From NCBI GenBank assembly GCA_012520505.1, contig JAAYOC010000036.1, positions 1-64,000 on the forward strand: a stretch of 64,000 nucleotides of DNA, read 5' to 3'. Shown in pieces: positions 1 through 8,321 of this stretch. The notes below the pieces were generated by a model. That model made no database searches. It had not been told where the DNA came from and was given only the letters and a program-made list of their open reading frames with translations. Position 1 is the stretch's first letter. Every line of letters starts with the position of its first letter. A program made the translations under genes and the position numbers. Source of the stretch: Oscillospiraceae bacterium (lineage in GTDB: Bacteria; Bacillota; Clostridia; Oscillospirales; Acutalibacteraceae).

Positions 1-344
1 TTAATTGTAATAGGCTCTTTTTGAACCGGAAAATCCTTTTCAGTAAGTACTTCATCTCCATTTGGTTCAATATGCTCCTTTACTAAACGATGGACATCCT
101 TAACAGGAGATGTTTCAGAAGCTTTTTGGGCAGCCTTTTCAACACCTTCTGCAAACACATCAATTTTAGTTCTAAGCATTTCATTCTCTTTAAGAAGAGC
201 ATTTAATTTTGCATTTAAATCTTGATTTTCTCTTTTCAAAGATTCATTTTCCAATTGAATTTTTTCAATAAAGTCCATAACGCCTTTTTTCTCAAAACCC
301 ATAAGTGTAGTTTTTAAAAATATATCCCTTTCAAGTTCTTCCAT
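1..344 (-). CDS. DivIVA-like coiled-coil protein (3' end outside window)
   Basis: The first 114 codons are in the window and the gene runs off the left edge. The N-terminus (MEELERDIFLKTTLMGF, then VMDFIEKIQLENESL) resembles the short membrane-binding region of DivIVA/GpsB-type proteins, followed by a heptad-like coiled coil rich in Glu, Lys, Asn and Leu (about residues 25-65). The rest is a charged linker. The ATG at 342-344 is preceded by a good AAAGGAGT site that overlaps the stop of the upstream hydrolase gene, so the two are probably cotranscribed. Role in cell pole or division-site organisation is inferred only from this resemblance. Confidence 0.6.
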   Translation of the reverse strand, partial: MEELERDIFLKTTLMGFEKKGVMDFIEKIQLENESLKRENQDLNAKLNALLKENEMLRTKIDVFAEGVEKAAQKASETSPVKDVHRLVKEHIEPNGDEVLTEKDFPVQKEPITI

Positions 345-356
345 AATTGGACTCCT

Positions 357-1289
357 TTAGCTTATTTTTCTGTTAGACCATTCAAGGATATCCTGCATAG
401 TCTTTTCCTTTTCAAGTTCATTAAGAATTTCATGGCGAGCACCTTCGTAGTATATTTCATCCACTATATGGTCATAAAAACGTAGTTTTCTGGCCACCGC
501 TTTTACACCTTCACCATAATTTCCACACGGGTCTTCGGTTCCGGCAACCAAAAGAATTGGAAGTCTAAAATATGTCCATTTTGCACACTTATTTGAATTT
601 ACAAACTTTAAAAGTGAAAGCATATCTCTGAAGCCTCTATTTGTAAAATAAAATCCTGTTCTAGGATCATTTACAAAGGCATCAACAACAGCCGTATCTC
701 TTGAAAGCCAGTCAGAAGGAGTTCTTTTCTCTGTACGATTATTATATGTGCCGAGTGCAAGTTTATCAATAAGTTTTCCTTCAGCCATAGGGCTATCTAT
801 TGCACTCATGATGTCGCAAAGTTTTATTGCAACACCTGCTGCCGGATTTGGACCTACTGTTCCACAGAATATAGCACCTGCTAAACGTTCACCGTAAATT
901 GCTGCAAAATGTCTTGCAATAAGTGAACCCATAGAATGTCCAAATAAAATTATCGGAAGTCCGGGATGCTCTGATTCAGCAATTTTCATAAGTTCTCTGG
1001 CGTCTGCAACAAAAACTCGACCATTCGTGTTATTTATACCGAAATAACCCCAAAAATACTTGCAATTAGTTGAATCGCCATGACCAATGTGATCGTGCCC
1101 ATATACTGCATAACCATTTTCAGCCATAAATTCTGCAAATTCTACATAACGGTCAATATGTTCCGCCATACCATGTATTATTTGAAAAATACCTTTAATT
1201 TTTTTCTTTTCCGGTTTCCAAGAGACTGCATGAATTTCAAGGTCACCAACAGTTGATAAAAATGTAAAATCTTTTCTTACTACTGCCAT
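357..1289 (-). CDS. Alpha/beta hydrolase, monoacylglycerol lipase/lysophospholipase type
   Basis: A 310-residue cytoplasmic serine hydrolase without signal peptide. The nucleophile elbow GHSMGS places the catalytic Ser at about residue 119; Asp of TEDPCG (about 253) and His of GARHEI (about 286) complete the triad. The HGMAEH segment near residue 39 is the usual oxyanion-hole region of this lipase family (PldB/monoglyceride lipase-like). It should cleave acyl esters of glycerides or lysophospholipids; the exact substrate cannot be told. The ATG has a GGAGGAG ribosome site. It is divergently transcribed from coaX and followed after 12 bp by the DivIVA-like gene. Confidence 0.85.
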   Translation of the reverse strand: MAVVRKDFTFLSTVGDLEIHAVSWKPEKKKIKGIFQIIHGMAEHIDRYVEFAEFMAENGYAVYGHDHIGHGDSTNCKYFWGYFGINNTNGRVFVADARELMKIAESEHPGLPIILFGHSMGSLIARHFAAIYGERLAGAIFCGTVGPNPAAGVAIKLCDIMSAIDSPMAEGKLIDKLALGTYNNRTEKRTPSDWLSRDTAVVDAFVNDPRTGFYFTNRGFRDMLSLLKFVNSNKCAKWTYFRLPILLVAGTEDPCGNYGEGVKAVARKLRFYDHIVDEIYYEGARHEILNELEKEKTMQDILEWSNRKIS

Positions 1290-1328
1290 AAATCAATCTC
1301 CTCCTGCCTTTATCACTATAACAAACCT

Positions 1329-1369
1329 ATTCTATATTCTTTGACCTTTTATGTCAATTGATGTATAAT
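1329..1369. promoter_or_regulatory. Overlapping divergent promoters for coaX and the hydrolase
   Basis: On the plus strand TTGACC (1341-1346) and TATAAT (1364-1369) are 17 bp apart and point at coaX. On the minus strand TTGACA (1357-1352) and TAGAAT (1334-1329) are also 17 bp apart and point at the hydrolase. The two -35 boxes together form a TTGAC-N7-GTCAA dyad, so the polymerases would compete for one site. Confidence 0.7.
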
Positions 1370-1396
1370 TAAACCTGTTTTTGGAAGGAGATTTTT

Positions 1397-2161
1397 ATGC
1401 TACTTGTAATCGACATTGGAAACTCCAATATTACAATTGGTGTTTATAAAGAAAAAGACTTAAAGTTAGTATCTAGACTTGCAACAGATCGCACTATTAC
1501 TGCCGATCAATTTGCAATTAATATTCATAGTTTATTTGCTTTAAACAACATTCCGGTATCAGAATTTTCTGGTGCTATCATAAGCAGTGTTGTACCTGAA
1601 ATTACTAACTCTTTAAAAAGAGGAATTTTAAAAATTACAGGATGCACTCCACTTATTGTAGGTTCCAGTGCAAAAACCGGACTTAATGTTAAACTTGACA
1701 ATCCATCTGAACTTGGTGCAGACCTTGCTTGTACCGCAGTTGGTGCAATTGCAAAATACGAACTCCCATGTATTATCATGGATTTCGGCACAGCAACCAA
1801 AGTTACAGTTATTGATGAGCACGGAGCTTTTCTCGGTGGTGCCATTGCCTCTGGAATTGATATGTCGCTCAATGCTCTTACAAGTGGAACTTCTCTACTT
1901 TCACAAATAAGTCTTACAGATCCTCCGCGTGCACTAGGCACAAATACCGCTGACTGCATTCGTTCCGGTATTATTCTTGGTGCTGCAGATATGGTTGATG
2001 GGCTTATAAAAAGGATGATACTTGAACTTCACACACCGGTAAAAACAATTGTTTCAACTGGTGGCTTCTCAAAGATTGCAAATTTTAGCAATAGCAAAGT
2101 TTTGATAGACGACAATTTATTACTTGAAGGACTAAGAATAATTTATGAAAAGAACATCTAA
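1397..2161 (+). CDS. coaX: Type III pantothenate kinase
   Basis: A 254-residue ASKHA-fold kinase that phosphorylates pantothenate with ATP, the first committed step of coenzyme A synthesis. Visible motifs are the phosphate-binding DIGNSNITIG near the N-terminus, the substrate loop ELGADLACTA around residue 105, the second phosphate motif DFGTATKVTV near 130 and GGAIASGIDMSLNAL after it, all typical of CoaX. Length is normal. A GGAGA ribosome site precedes the ATG. The 3' end overlaps the GtrA gene by 17 bp, so the two form an operon driven by the promoter at 1341-1369. Confidence 0.95.
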   Translation: MLLVIDIGNSNITIGVYKEKDLKLVSRLATDRTITADQFAINIHSLFALNNIPVSEFSGAIISSVVPEITNSLKRGILKITGCTPLIVGSSAKTGLNVKLDNPSELGADLACTAVGAIAKYELPCIIMDFGTATKVTVIDEHGAFLGGAIASGIDMSLNALTSGTSLLSQISLTDPPRALGTNTADCIRSGIILGAADMVDGLIKRMILELHTPVKTIVSTGGFSKIANFSNSKVLIDDNLLLEGLRIIYEKNI

Positions 2162-2681
2162 CGATCTCTTTGAAAATTATAAACAAAAACATAAACACAT
2201 GTACCTCTATTACTTATGGGGATTCGGAACAACAGGTGTTTCACTGGTCGCTTATACAATATTTATTTTTCTCTTTCAACGCCTCTCATTTACAGATGCA
2301 CATGCCATTTTTTATTCAACCATAATTTCCTGGTTTTTTGCAGTTACCTATTCCTTTATAACGAGTAAAATCTTTGTATTTGAATCAAAATCATGGGCTC
2401 CAAAACTTGTTATTTCAGAAGCTGCAATTTTTTATGGAACAAGAATAATCACAGGTATAATTGAAGCACTTGGTGTACCTTTCCTGTACGGTTTAGGCTA
2501 TAACTACGCATTGTTTGGAGTAACTGGACTTCTCTCAAAAATTACAGTTGCAGCAGCCATTACACTACTAAATTATTTTTTCACTAAACAAATCTTTTTT
2601 GGGAAAGAGGAACAAAAAGAGAACCCAAAAGAGCAACCAAAAGAGAACCTGGGAAAAAAAGAAGAAATTAAAAAAGATTGA
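2145..2681 (+). CDS. GtrA-like integral membrane protein
   Basis: 178 residues with four hydrophobic segments (about 20-42, 52-72, 85-108 and 112-138), the GtrA/DPMS-like fold often linked to flipping or supply of polyprenyl-phosphate sugars for cell-surface glycosylation. The C-terminal 30 residues are a charged repeat-like tail (KEEQKENPKEQPKEN) whose DNA is also internally repetitive. It overlaps coaX and starts from an ATG with AAGGA upstream. No glycosyltransferase is adjacent, so its substrate is unknown. Confidence 0.8.
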   Translation: MKRTSNDLFENYKQKHKHMYLYYLWGFGTTGVSLVAYTIFIFLFQRLSFTDAHAIFYSTIISWFFAVTYSFITSKIFVFESKSWAPKLVISEAAIFYGTRIITGIIEALGVPFLYGLGYNYALFGVTGLLSKITVAAAITLLNYFFTKQIFFGKEEQKENPKEQPKENLGKKEEIKKD

Positions 2682-2682
2682 A

Positions 2683-2752
2683 AGAATTGAAAAAGTTAAA
2701 AAGTTAAAAAGTTGAAAAAGTTGAAAAATTAAAAAAATTGAAAGAATTAACG
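2683..2752. repeat. AT-rich 8-9 bp tandem repeat after the GtrA gene
   Basis: Imperfect head-to-tail copies of AAAAAGTTG/AAAAAGTTA begin just after the stop codon. No coding or RNA function is evident. Confidence 0.7.
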
Positions 2753-2807
2753 AAGGAAATGAAACGATATGACATAAAAGTCAAAATAAGATAGGATAAG
2801 ATGCAAC

Positions 2808-2838
2808 TAAAAGGCGGCCTTTAGAGCCGCCCTTTTCG
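2808..2838 (+). terminator. Rho-independent terminator
   Basis: GGCGGC (2813-2818) pairs with GCCGCC (2826-2831) over a 7-nt loop and is flanked by AAAA and CTTTT. It ends the coaX-GtrA transcript. Confidence 0.85.
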
Positions 2839-2933
2839 TTTGCCTTTTTACTTTCCCTTATTTTGCTTAAAGGTCTTTTCCATAATTTGCTGTGTCAAAA
2901 TAACAAGTTATATCAAAAAGTCAAGCTGAATTT

Positions 2934-4196
2934 TTATAATTGATGTCCACAATTAGGACAGAATTTTGCTCCCTCCGTTTTATTTCCACAGTTAGGGCAA
3001 AAACCACCAGCTATTTCAGGTTTAGCCTTACCACAACTTGTACAGAAATTACCTGTGTTTGTAACTCCACATTCACATGACCAACCACCGGTAGTTGTTG
3101 CTGCAACTGCCGCACCTTGATTTGTCATCTGACCAAGACCTGCATTGCCAATTGCACCCATACCAAGACCGATACCCATCATTCCTGATGCACCGCCTGT
3201 CTCTCCCGCTGCTTTAACACCTTCAGCCATTGTCTTTTGTACATCATAATTAGCAGCATTTGTATTTGCACCCATATTGAATGCCTTTTGCATCTCTTGA
3301 ATTTGATCCTTATCTTCATCAGTTGGTACAAATGCGCCATTAACTGCAAAGGATACAACCTCAAATCCACGGGTACCGGCCCATTCTTGACTTAAGTTTT
3401 CATTTATAAGTTTTGCAATTTCAGCAGAATGTGCACCAATTGCTGTATAAGGAATAGCCTGTGTCGCTCCAAGCTTCGAAATTGCAGAAGCAATCTTATC
3501 AAGAATGCCTGATTTCAAATTAGAAAGAATACCATCATCCTCAATTTTAATTTTTACATCGCCATCCTGGCCAACATACTGGGCACCAACATTTTGGAAA
3601 AATTTTAAAGGATCAGCAACCTTCATTGTGAGCTGACCATTTCCCCTGATAGAAACATCAAGTTCAATCTTTCCACCTGCCATTTCACTTGTGTGATGGA
3701 AAGCAATATCTCCACAACCCCATTTAACCGGAGCGTCTAGAAGCTCGCACATGTTAATAAAATATACTCTCTGTGATGAAAAACGTTGTCCGCCTGCTGT
3801 CCACTGATTAATAACTTCGTTACCAAGTTTTTTAATATTATCAACGAAACTTTCACCTTCGCCTACTATGAATGATGGAGCTGTTGAGTCATCAAAAGTA
3901 AAGCGGCCCGGTTCAGAACAAAATTCAACAATTTTTCCATTTTCTACGAGAATCATTGCCTGACCTTCTTGAATATCGATACCGGAACCTGCAGAAATAA
4001 GATTATCATCAGCCTTAATATTTTTTCCGCCCTCAACGATGATTTTTTCACCGCGTTTCATTATGACACCATCTGACATATCTCCACTTTGAAAATACTC
4101 TTTCCACAGTGCAGATTGTGCTACTCCGGCAGCACCTTGTTTTCCGGCACCAATTACTTCACCAAGACCTTCTTTTAATGTCTTTAAAAGTCCCAT
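2934..4196 (-). CDS. SPFH-domain protein with C-terminal zinc ribbons (YdjI/virion-core-like)
   Basis: About 420 residues. The start chosen is the ATG at 4194-4196 (MGLLKTLKEG), because AAGGAG lies 8 nt upstream; a longer reading to 4232 lacks a site. An SPFH/band-7-like domain covers roughly residues 30-300. A low-complexity Gly/Ala/Met stretch follows, then zinc-ribbon knuckles near the C-terminus: CECG...CTSCG and FCPNCG repeated twice. Bacterial members of this family are linked to membrane stress or phage-shock-like responses, but the function is not settled. It is divergent from the transglutaminase gene. Confidence 0.85.
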   Translation of the reverse strand: MGLLKTLKEGLGEVIGAGKQGAAGVAQSALWKEYFQSGDMSDGVIMKRGEKIIVEGGKNIKADDNLISAGSGIDIQEGQAMILVENGKIVEFCSEPGRFTFDDSTAPSFIVGEGESFVDNIKKLGNEVINQWTAGGQRFSSQRVYFINMCELLDAPVKWGCGDIAFHHTSEMAGGKIELDVSIRGNGQLTMKVADPLKFFQNVGAQYVGQDGDVKIKIEDDGILSNLKSGILDKIASAISKLGATQAIPYTAIGAHSAEIAKLINENLSQEWAGTRGFEVVSFAVNGAFVPTDEDKDQIQEMQKAFNMGANTNAANYDVQKTMAEGVKAAGETGGASGMMGIGLGMGAIGNAGLGQMTNQGAAVAATTTGGWSCECGVTNTGNFCTSCGKAKPEIAGGFCPNCGNKTEGAKFCPNCGHQL

Positions 4197-4277
4197 AAAA
4201 ATGTCTCCTTTTCTAAAATATCTAAACACCAATATTCTAGCATATTCGCATATAAAAAGATATATGTAAAAAAAAGC

Positions 4278-4306
4278 TTGCTTTTTAACATCTTTTCTGT
4301 TATTAT
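4278..4306 (+). promoter_or_regulatory. Promoter of the transglutaminase gene
   Basis: TTGCTT (4278-4283) and TATTAT (4301-4306) are separated by 17 bp. The predicted start falls on the dyad at 4311-4330. Confidence 0.65.
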
Positions 4307-4310
4307 GCTG

Positions 4311-4330
4311 TTTGTAATAAATATTACAAA
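4311..4330. promoter_or_regulatory. Palindromic operator candidate at +1
   Basis: TTTGTAATA (4311-4319) and TATTACAAA (4322-4330) are perfect 9-bp arms around a 2-bp centre, placed at the expected transcription start. A related TTACAAA occurs again just downstream. The cognate repressor is unknown. Confidence 0.55.
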
Positions 4331-4383
4331 TTAGTTACAAACAAAAAACAAAACAATAACAAGCCCATATAGGAGTTATGTGA

Positions 4384-5130
4384 ATGACTAATATTTTAAA
4401 AGTTAAAGCGGGTGCGTTTCTCTGTGTTGCTACGTTTGTTCTCTCTGTTTTTTCAGCTACAGGTAGCCTCATAGATAAAAGAACTATAACCCTGGGGACC
4501 GATGCTAATAATGTTGGTACAGCTACAATTGATGTAGAAACAATAGAGTTTTCATCTCCAAATTTAATAATAAAATATGGTACTAAAGAAGAGGAAATTA
4601 TAAACTCTGCTCCCCTCAACCCAATGCTTACAAATGATAAGGATCTCGACAGCAAAATCGAAAAAATTATTACAAAAATTACAACAAATGACATGTCAAA
4701 TTATGAAAAGCTTCGTGCCCTTCATAATTACCTAGTTCAAAACTATCACTACGGTTCCTCCAGTAGGGGTACCAGAGTTATATACAAGAGTGGATATGAC
4801 GCAAAAATGGTTCGTCGTGCAAAAGGAATCCTTGCAACAGGTCAGGGTTCATGTACAGAATTTGCGGCTCTTTTCATGGTAGCTGCTCGCCACATAGGCT
4901 TTGATTGTTATTCAATACAGGGTACATATGCTGGTGGTGACCACACTTGGAACATCATCATTATCGATGGCAAAGAGTACATATTTGACTCAGAAGTTGA
5001 TTACAGAAACTCAAATGACGGTCGTTCTGCTACTTCTTACAAGAATTTCTGCAGAAAAAGCAATCCAAAAATTCACGCATTTAATAAGCAAAAAAATATA
5101 AATTCTTTCAAAGAATTTGCTACATTTTAA
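4384..5130 (+). CDS. Secreted transglutaminase-like (cysteine protease fold) protein
   Basis: 248 residues with an N-terminal hydrophobic segment (about 8-27) that looks like a signal peptide or membrane anchor. The transglutaminase-core triad is present: Cys in GQGSCTEFA (about 157), His in GGDHTWNI (about 187) and Asp in YIFDSEVD (about 202). Such extracytoplasmic proteins usually act as peptidases or peptidoglycan-linked enzymes rather than true cross-linkers. The ATG has AGGAG upstream. It is a single-gene unit with its own promoter and terminator. Confidence 0.85.
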   Translation: MTNILKVKAGAFLCVATFVLSVFSATGSLIDKRTITLGTDANNVGTATIDVETIEFSSPNLIIKYGTKEEEIINSAPLNPMLTNDKDLDSKIEKIITKITTNDMSNYEKLRALHNYLVQNYHYGSSSRGTRVIYKSGYDAKMVRRAKGILATGQGSCTEFAALFMVAARHIGFDCYSIQGTYAGGDHTWNIIIIDGKEYIFDSEVDYRNSNDGRSATSYKNFCRKSNPKIHAFNKQKNINSFKEFATF

Positions 5131-5245
5131 AGTTTTACATTTTAAAGCTTGCTACATCTTGAAGTTTACTACATTTTAATCGAATAGTTAATTGTAATCA
5201 GTTAGCTTTTATTGTACTCTTACATACTTTATAATATTCTTACCA

Positions 5246-5280
5246 AAACCCCACCTCAATTGAAGTGGGGTTTGTTTTTT
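5246..5280 (+). terminator. Rho-independent terminator between converging genes
   Basis: AAACCCCAC (5246-5254) pairs with GTGGGGTTT (5265-5273), followed by a T run on the plus strand. The opposite strand also reads into T residues, so it may serve the sirtuin transcript as well. Confidence 0.85.
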
Positions 5281-5338
5281 AATAGATAATTTTTAATGGC
5301 TAGTTATCATATTTGACTGTCAATTATAGCATCAATTA

Positions 5339-6058
5339 TCAATCATTTAATTGTTTTATGACATTCACTACATCGTCATAAATTTTTATGTCAGCTATAC
5401 TATCCATTCCGGTTGGTTCTAAATTAATAATTGCAAGATGCGCACCACAAAAATATCTCACAAAGGATGCAGCCGGATATACAACTAATGAAGTTCCTAT
5501 AATTATAAGCAAATCTGCGTTTCTAATTGTCCTAATTGCACCATTTACAACAGCATCATTAAGCGGTTCTTCATAGAGAACGACATCCGGTTTAATTGTT
5601 CCGCCACAACTGCATTTTGGAACACCTGTTGCTTTCATTACATAATCAGCATCATAAAACTTACCACATTTCATACAGTTATTTCTATGAACACTACCGT
5701 GAATTTCATAAACATTTTTAACTCCGGCAACAGTATGTAACCCGTCTATGTTTTGGGTTACAACTGACACATTTTTACCTTGCTCTTGAAGTTCAAAAAT
5801 AAAATTGTGTGCTATATTTGGTTTTGCATCAAGATATATCATCTTTGATTTATAAAATTCGTAAAACATATCAGTATGATTTACAAAAAACGAATGGCTA
5901 ATCATTTCTTCCGGTCTTATATTTGAGCCGGTTTTTTGGTTATAAAGCCCATCAGCAGAACGAAAATCAGGTATTCCTGATGGCACGGAAATGCCTGCTC
6001 CGGTAAATACACAGATATTTTGTGCATTTTTTATTGCAGTTTTTAAACGTTCTATCAT
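5339..6058 (-). CDS. cobB: NAD-dependent protein deacylase, Sir2 family
   Basis: 239 residues, normal for bacterial class III/U sirtuins. The NAD-binding GAGISVPSGIPDFRS starts near residue 20, QNIDGLH near 102 and the catalytic His in YEIHGS at about 120. A structural zinc site is formed by CMKC (about 128-131) and CSC (149-151). It removes acyl groups from protein lysines using NAD, giving O-acyl-ADP-ribose and nicotinamide, and can regulate enzymes such as acetyl-CoA synthetase. It ends 59 bp beyond the shared terminator and stands downstream of the TlpA gene in the same direction. Confidence 0.95.
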   Translation of the reverse strand: MIERLKTAIKNAQNICVFTGAGISVPSGIPDFRSADGLYNQKTGSNIRPEEMISHSFFVNHTDMFYEFYKSKMIYLDAKPNIAHNFIFELQEQGKNVSVVTQNIDGLHTVAGVKNVYEIHGSVHRNNCMKCGKFYDADYVMKATGVPKCSCGGTIKPDVVLYEEPLNDAVVNGAIRTIRNADLLIIIGTSLVVYPAASFVRYFCGAHLAIINLEPTGMDSIADIKIYDDVVNVIKQLND

Positions 6059-6107
6059 AATCTCACCCTACCCTAAAGCTTACTCTGCCATTATTTTATT
6101 TGTAATC

Positions 6108-6677
6108 TTAATTTTCTTGTTCCAATTTTATTAAATCAATTCCGCTTTGTAAAGTTTCTTTGTCAATCGCCCCAATATATTGAGCGGCTATATTACCTTC
6201 TGAATCAATGAAGTATGTGGTAGGAATTGACATAATGTCATAAGCTTCTTTAGCATTTAAATCCTTATCATAAAATACCGGAAAAGTGTAGCCTTCTTTC
6301 TCAATAAAATCTGATGCGCTCTCAAAAGTTTCATCAGAGCTTTTTGTAAGGTTTACCATTAAAAAGACTATTTCTTCGCCTTCTTTAAGATATTTTTCTT
6401 GAAAATCCGGCATCTCCATACGGCAAGGTGGGCACCAACTAGCCCAGAAATTTAAAACTACCGGTTTACCTTTGTATTCTGACAAGCGAACTTCTTTTCC
6501 ATCCTTATCATAGACAACAAAATCTGGTGCTGCCACTTTCTCTGTAGATGAACCATTATTACCTATGTTCCCTTGCGGATTTAAACTTGAACCAAAAGTT
6601 TTGTAAAGAACGGAAGATCCAGCAACTAAAAAAATTAAAATTAAAACAATTATAATTATTTTTTTCTTATTATCCAT
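6108..6677 (-). CDS. Membrane-anchored thioredoxin-like protein, TlpA/ResA family
   Basis: 189 residues: a Lys-rich start and one transmembrane helix (about 7-27), then an extracytoplasmic thioredoxin fold with the active site WCPPC (about 81-85) in the NFWASWCPPC context of TlpA/ResA/CcmG. It should exchange disulfides outside the membrane, with electrons passed through CcdA, whose gene lies 10 bp upstream. No cytochrome c genes are nearby, so it may serve general thiol reduction or oxidative defence rather than cytochrome maturation. Confidence 0.9.
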   Translation of the reverse strand: MDNKKKIIIIVLILIFLVAGSSVLYKTFGSSLNPQGNIGNNGSSTEKVAAPDFVVYDKDGKEVRLSEYKGKPVVLNFWASWCPPCRMEMPDFQEKYLKEGEEIVFLMVNLTKSSDETFESASDFIEKEGYTFPVFYDKDLNAKEAYDIMSIPTTYFIDSEGNIAAQYIGAIDKETLQSGIDLIKLEQEN

Positions 6678-6687
6678 ACTAATCTCC

Positions 6688-7350
6688 TTAGCTAAGCAAG
6701 TTCATAAATCGCCCAATGGTTCCTGTAGCCATCATTATGCCAATTACAATGAGTAGAAGGCCACTCACGATATTTATTGCTTTATAGTTTTTCCTTATCC
6801 AGTTAAACGTAGACTTTAAATAATCAATCAAAACTGCGCTCAAAATAAACGGAATTCCAAGTCCCATTGAGTAAGCAAAAAGCATTAACATCCCTTCGAC
6901 TACGTGCCCCTGCCGCGACGCAAGCATCAATGCCGAGCCTAAAAATGCTCCTACGCAAGGTGTCCAGCTTATAGAGAAAACCATACCAAACAAAAGAGCT
7001 GAAAAAAAGCCCATTTCTTTGGCTTCCATTGAACATTTTGCACCTTTAAACAAATCAAACTTGAAAACACCCATAAAATTCAAACCAAAAATAATTACGA
7101 TTATACCCGTAACAATATTAACGACTGTCTGGTACTCCTTTAGAAAGTGCCCTATTGTACCAGCCAATGCTCCAAGCAACATAAACACTATAGTAAAACC
7201 GGCAACAAAACCGAGAGCATTTTTAAATGTCTTTTTTGTGCTTCGCTCTCCTCCACCAGCAAAGTAAGATATGTATATTGGCAGCATAGGAAGTAAGCAA
7301 GGTGAAATAAATGTAATTATTCCCTCAAGAAAAGAGATTACATACTGCAT
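6688..7350 (-). CDS. ccdA: CcdA-type thiol-disulfide electron transporter
   Basis: 220 residues with six predicted membrane helices and the two half-site cysteines expected for CcdA/DsbD-beta: FISPCLLPMLP near the N-terminus and SWTPCVGAFLG in the fourth helix region. It moves reducing equivalents from cytoplasmic thioredoxin to the extracytoplasmic TlpA-like protein encoded next. The start used is the ATG ending at 7350 because AAAAGGAG lies 10 nt upstream; an upstream TTG at 7380 has no site. Confidence 0.92.
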   Translation of the reverse strand: MQYVISFLEGIITFISPCLLPMLPIYISYFAGGGERSTKKTFKNALGFVAGFTIVFMLLGALAGTIGHFLKEYQTVVNIVTGIIVIIFGLNFMGVFKFDLFKGAKCSMEAKEMGFFSALLFGMVFSISWTPCVGAFLGSALMLASRQGHVVEGMLMLFAYSMGLGIPFILSAVLIDYLKSTFNWIRKNYKAINIVSGLLLIVIGIMMATGTIGRFMNLLS

Positions 7351-7392
7351 ACATTTTGTACTCCTTTTCAAATACAACAAAAAAATTTATGC

Positions 7393-7408
7393 GCATAGAT
7401 ATCTATGC
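7393..7408. promoter_or_regulatory. Perfect 16-bp palindrome upstream of ccdA
   Basis: GCATAGAT (7393-7400) is the exact reverse complement of ATCTATGC (7401-7408). It lies about 45 bp before the ccdA start and is a likely operator; no matching site was seen elsewhere in the window. Confidence 0.5.
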
Positions 7409-7460
7409 ACTTCATTTGGCAACAATATATCAAATAAAAATTATTACTTCTGTGATTACA

Positions 7461-7670
7461 TCACAAAATTTCAACTAATTCGTAACCAAGGTCATTAACT
7501 AACAGCTCAAAAACTTCATCCGGAATATGCTCAGTCAAACTTACCTCTGCAATTTTGTTCTCAAGATTCACTACAACTTTTTTGACTCCATCAAGATTAC
7601 TTAAATGTTTTTCAACATTCATAGCACAATGATTACACATCATTCCTTCAATTTTTAAGGTCTTTTTCAT
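7461..7670 (-). CDS. Heavy-metal-associated (HMA) domain protein, CopZ-like
   Basis: A 69-residue single-domain protein with the metal-binding motif GMMCNHC near residue 9 and the ferredoxin-like pattern of copper chaperones (GVKKVVVNLENKIAEVSL). It would carry Cu(I) or a similar soft metal. No P-type ATPase is in the window. It lies upstream of ccdA and tlpA in the same direction, suggesting a combined thiol and metal handling group. The ribosome site is weak (AGGA about 13 nt upstream). Confidence 0.88.
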   Translation of the reverse strand: MKKTLKIEGMMCNHCAMNVEKHLSNLDGVKKVVVNLENKIAEVSLTEHIPDEVFELLVNDLGYELVEIL

Positions 7671-7759
7671 AGTTAAATCAATCCTATCTCTGTAAAATTC
7701 TAACCAACCTACTTTAAAACTAACCTTGTATGTTTAAATCTATCCTAACTTATCTTTAC

Positions 7760-8302
7760 TTATCTTTTTTTCTTTTGGTCTTTTTTGTTGTCTTTCTTTG
7801 TGGATGCTTTTTGTTCTTCCTCTTGTTTTGGTTTTTCTGTCATATCATCTATCAACTGACGAAGAGTTTGAAGTAAAAGAATACTTTTAACATTTCCAAG
7901 CTGAGCCTCACTATAAACTTGTTGCGGAATTTTTTCCATATCTTTTTTAAGTTGTCTTCCAGTGCTTGTAAGCTTAATCTTTATAGTTCTCTCATCTTTT
8001 TCATCTTTTACGCGAGTAACATAATTAAGTTTTTCTAATTTTTTAAGAAGTGGTGTCAATGTTCCGGAATCAAGATAAAGCTTTTCACCGAGTTCCTTTA
8101 CACTTACATCATCTTTTTCCCAAAGAGCCATCAAAGTGATGTATCCTGTATAAGTCAATCTATACGGATCAAGAAATGGTTTATATTTTCTAATTAATTC
8201 TTTTGAAGCAACATATAAAGCGAAACAAACTTGAACATCAAGTTTTTGCTCATCATCGTCAAACATATTTGTAATATCTTGCAGCACTCTTTCATATCCC
8301 AT
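7760..8302 (-). CDS. ohrR: MarR-family peroxide-sensing regulator, OhrR-like
   Basis: 180 residues. The winged-helix core matches OhrR closely: the redox Cys in VQVCFALYVASKE (about residue 26), DPYRLTYTGYITLMALWE, and the recognition region LYLDSGTLTPLLKKLE. OhrR represses peroxide-resistance genes until its Cys is oxidised by organic hydroperoxide. The last 30 residues form a Lys/Gln/Glu-rich tail that is longer than usual for the family. No ohr peroxidase gene is in the window; the neighbouring thiol genes could be targets. An operator-like palindrome lies directly upstream. Confidence 0.88.
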   Translation of the reverse strand: MGYERVLQDITNMFDDDEQKLDVQVCFALYVASKELIRKYKPFLDPYRLTYTGYITLMALWEKDDVSVKELGEKLYLDSGTLTPLLKKLEKLNYVTRVKDEKDERTIKIKLTSTGRQLKKDMEKIPQQVYSEAQLGNVKSILLLQTLRQLIDDMTEKPKQEEEQKASTKKDNKKDQKKKR

Positions 8303-8321
8303 AAATTTTCACCTCAAATAG

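Noticed and set aside
7351..7380. Longer CcdA starting at the TTG at 7380
   Set aside because: It lacks a ribosome site and its extension overlaps the AAAAGGAG that serves the ATG ending at 7350.
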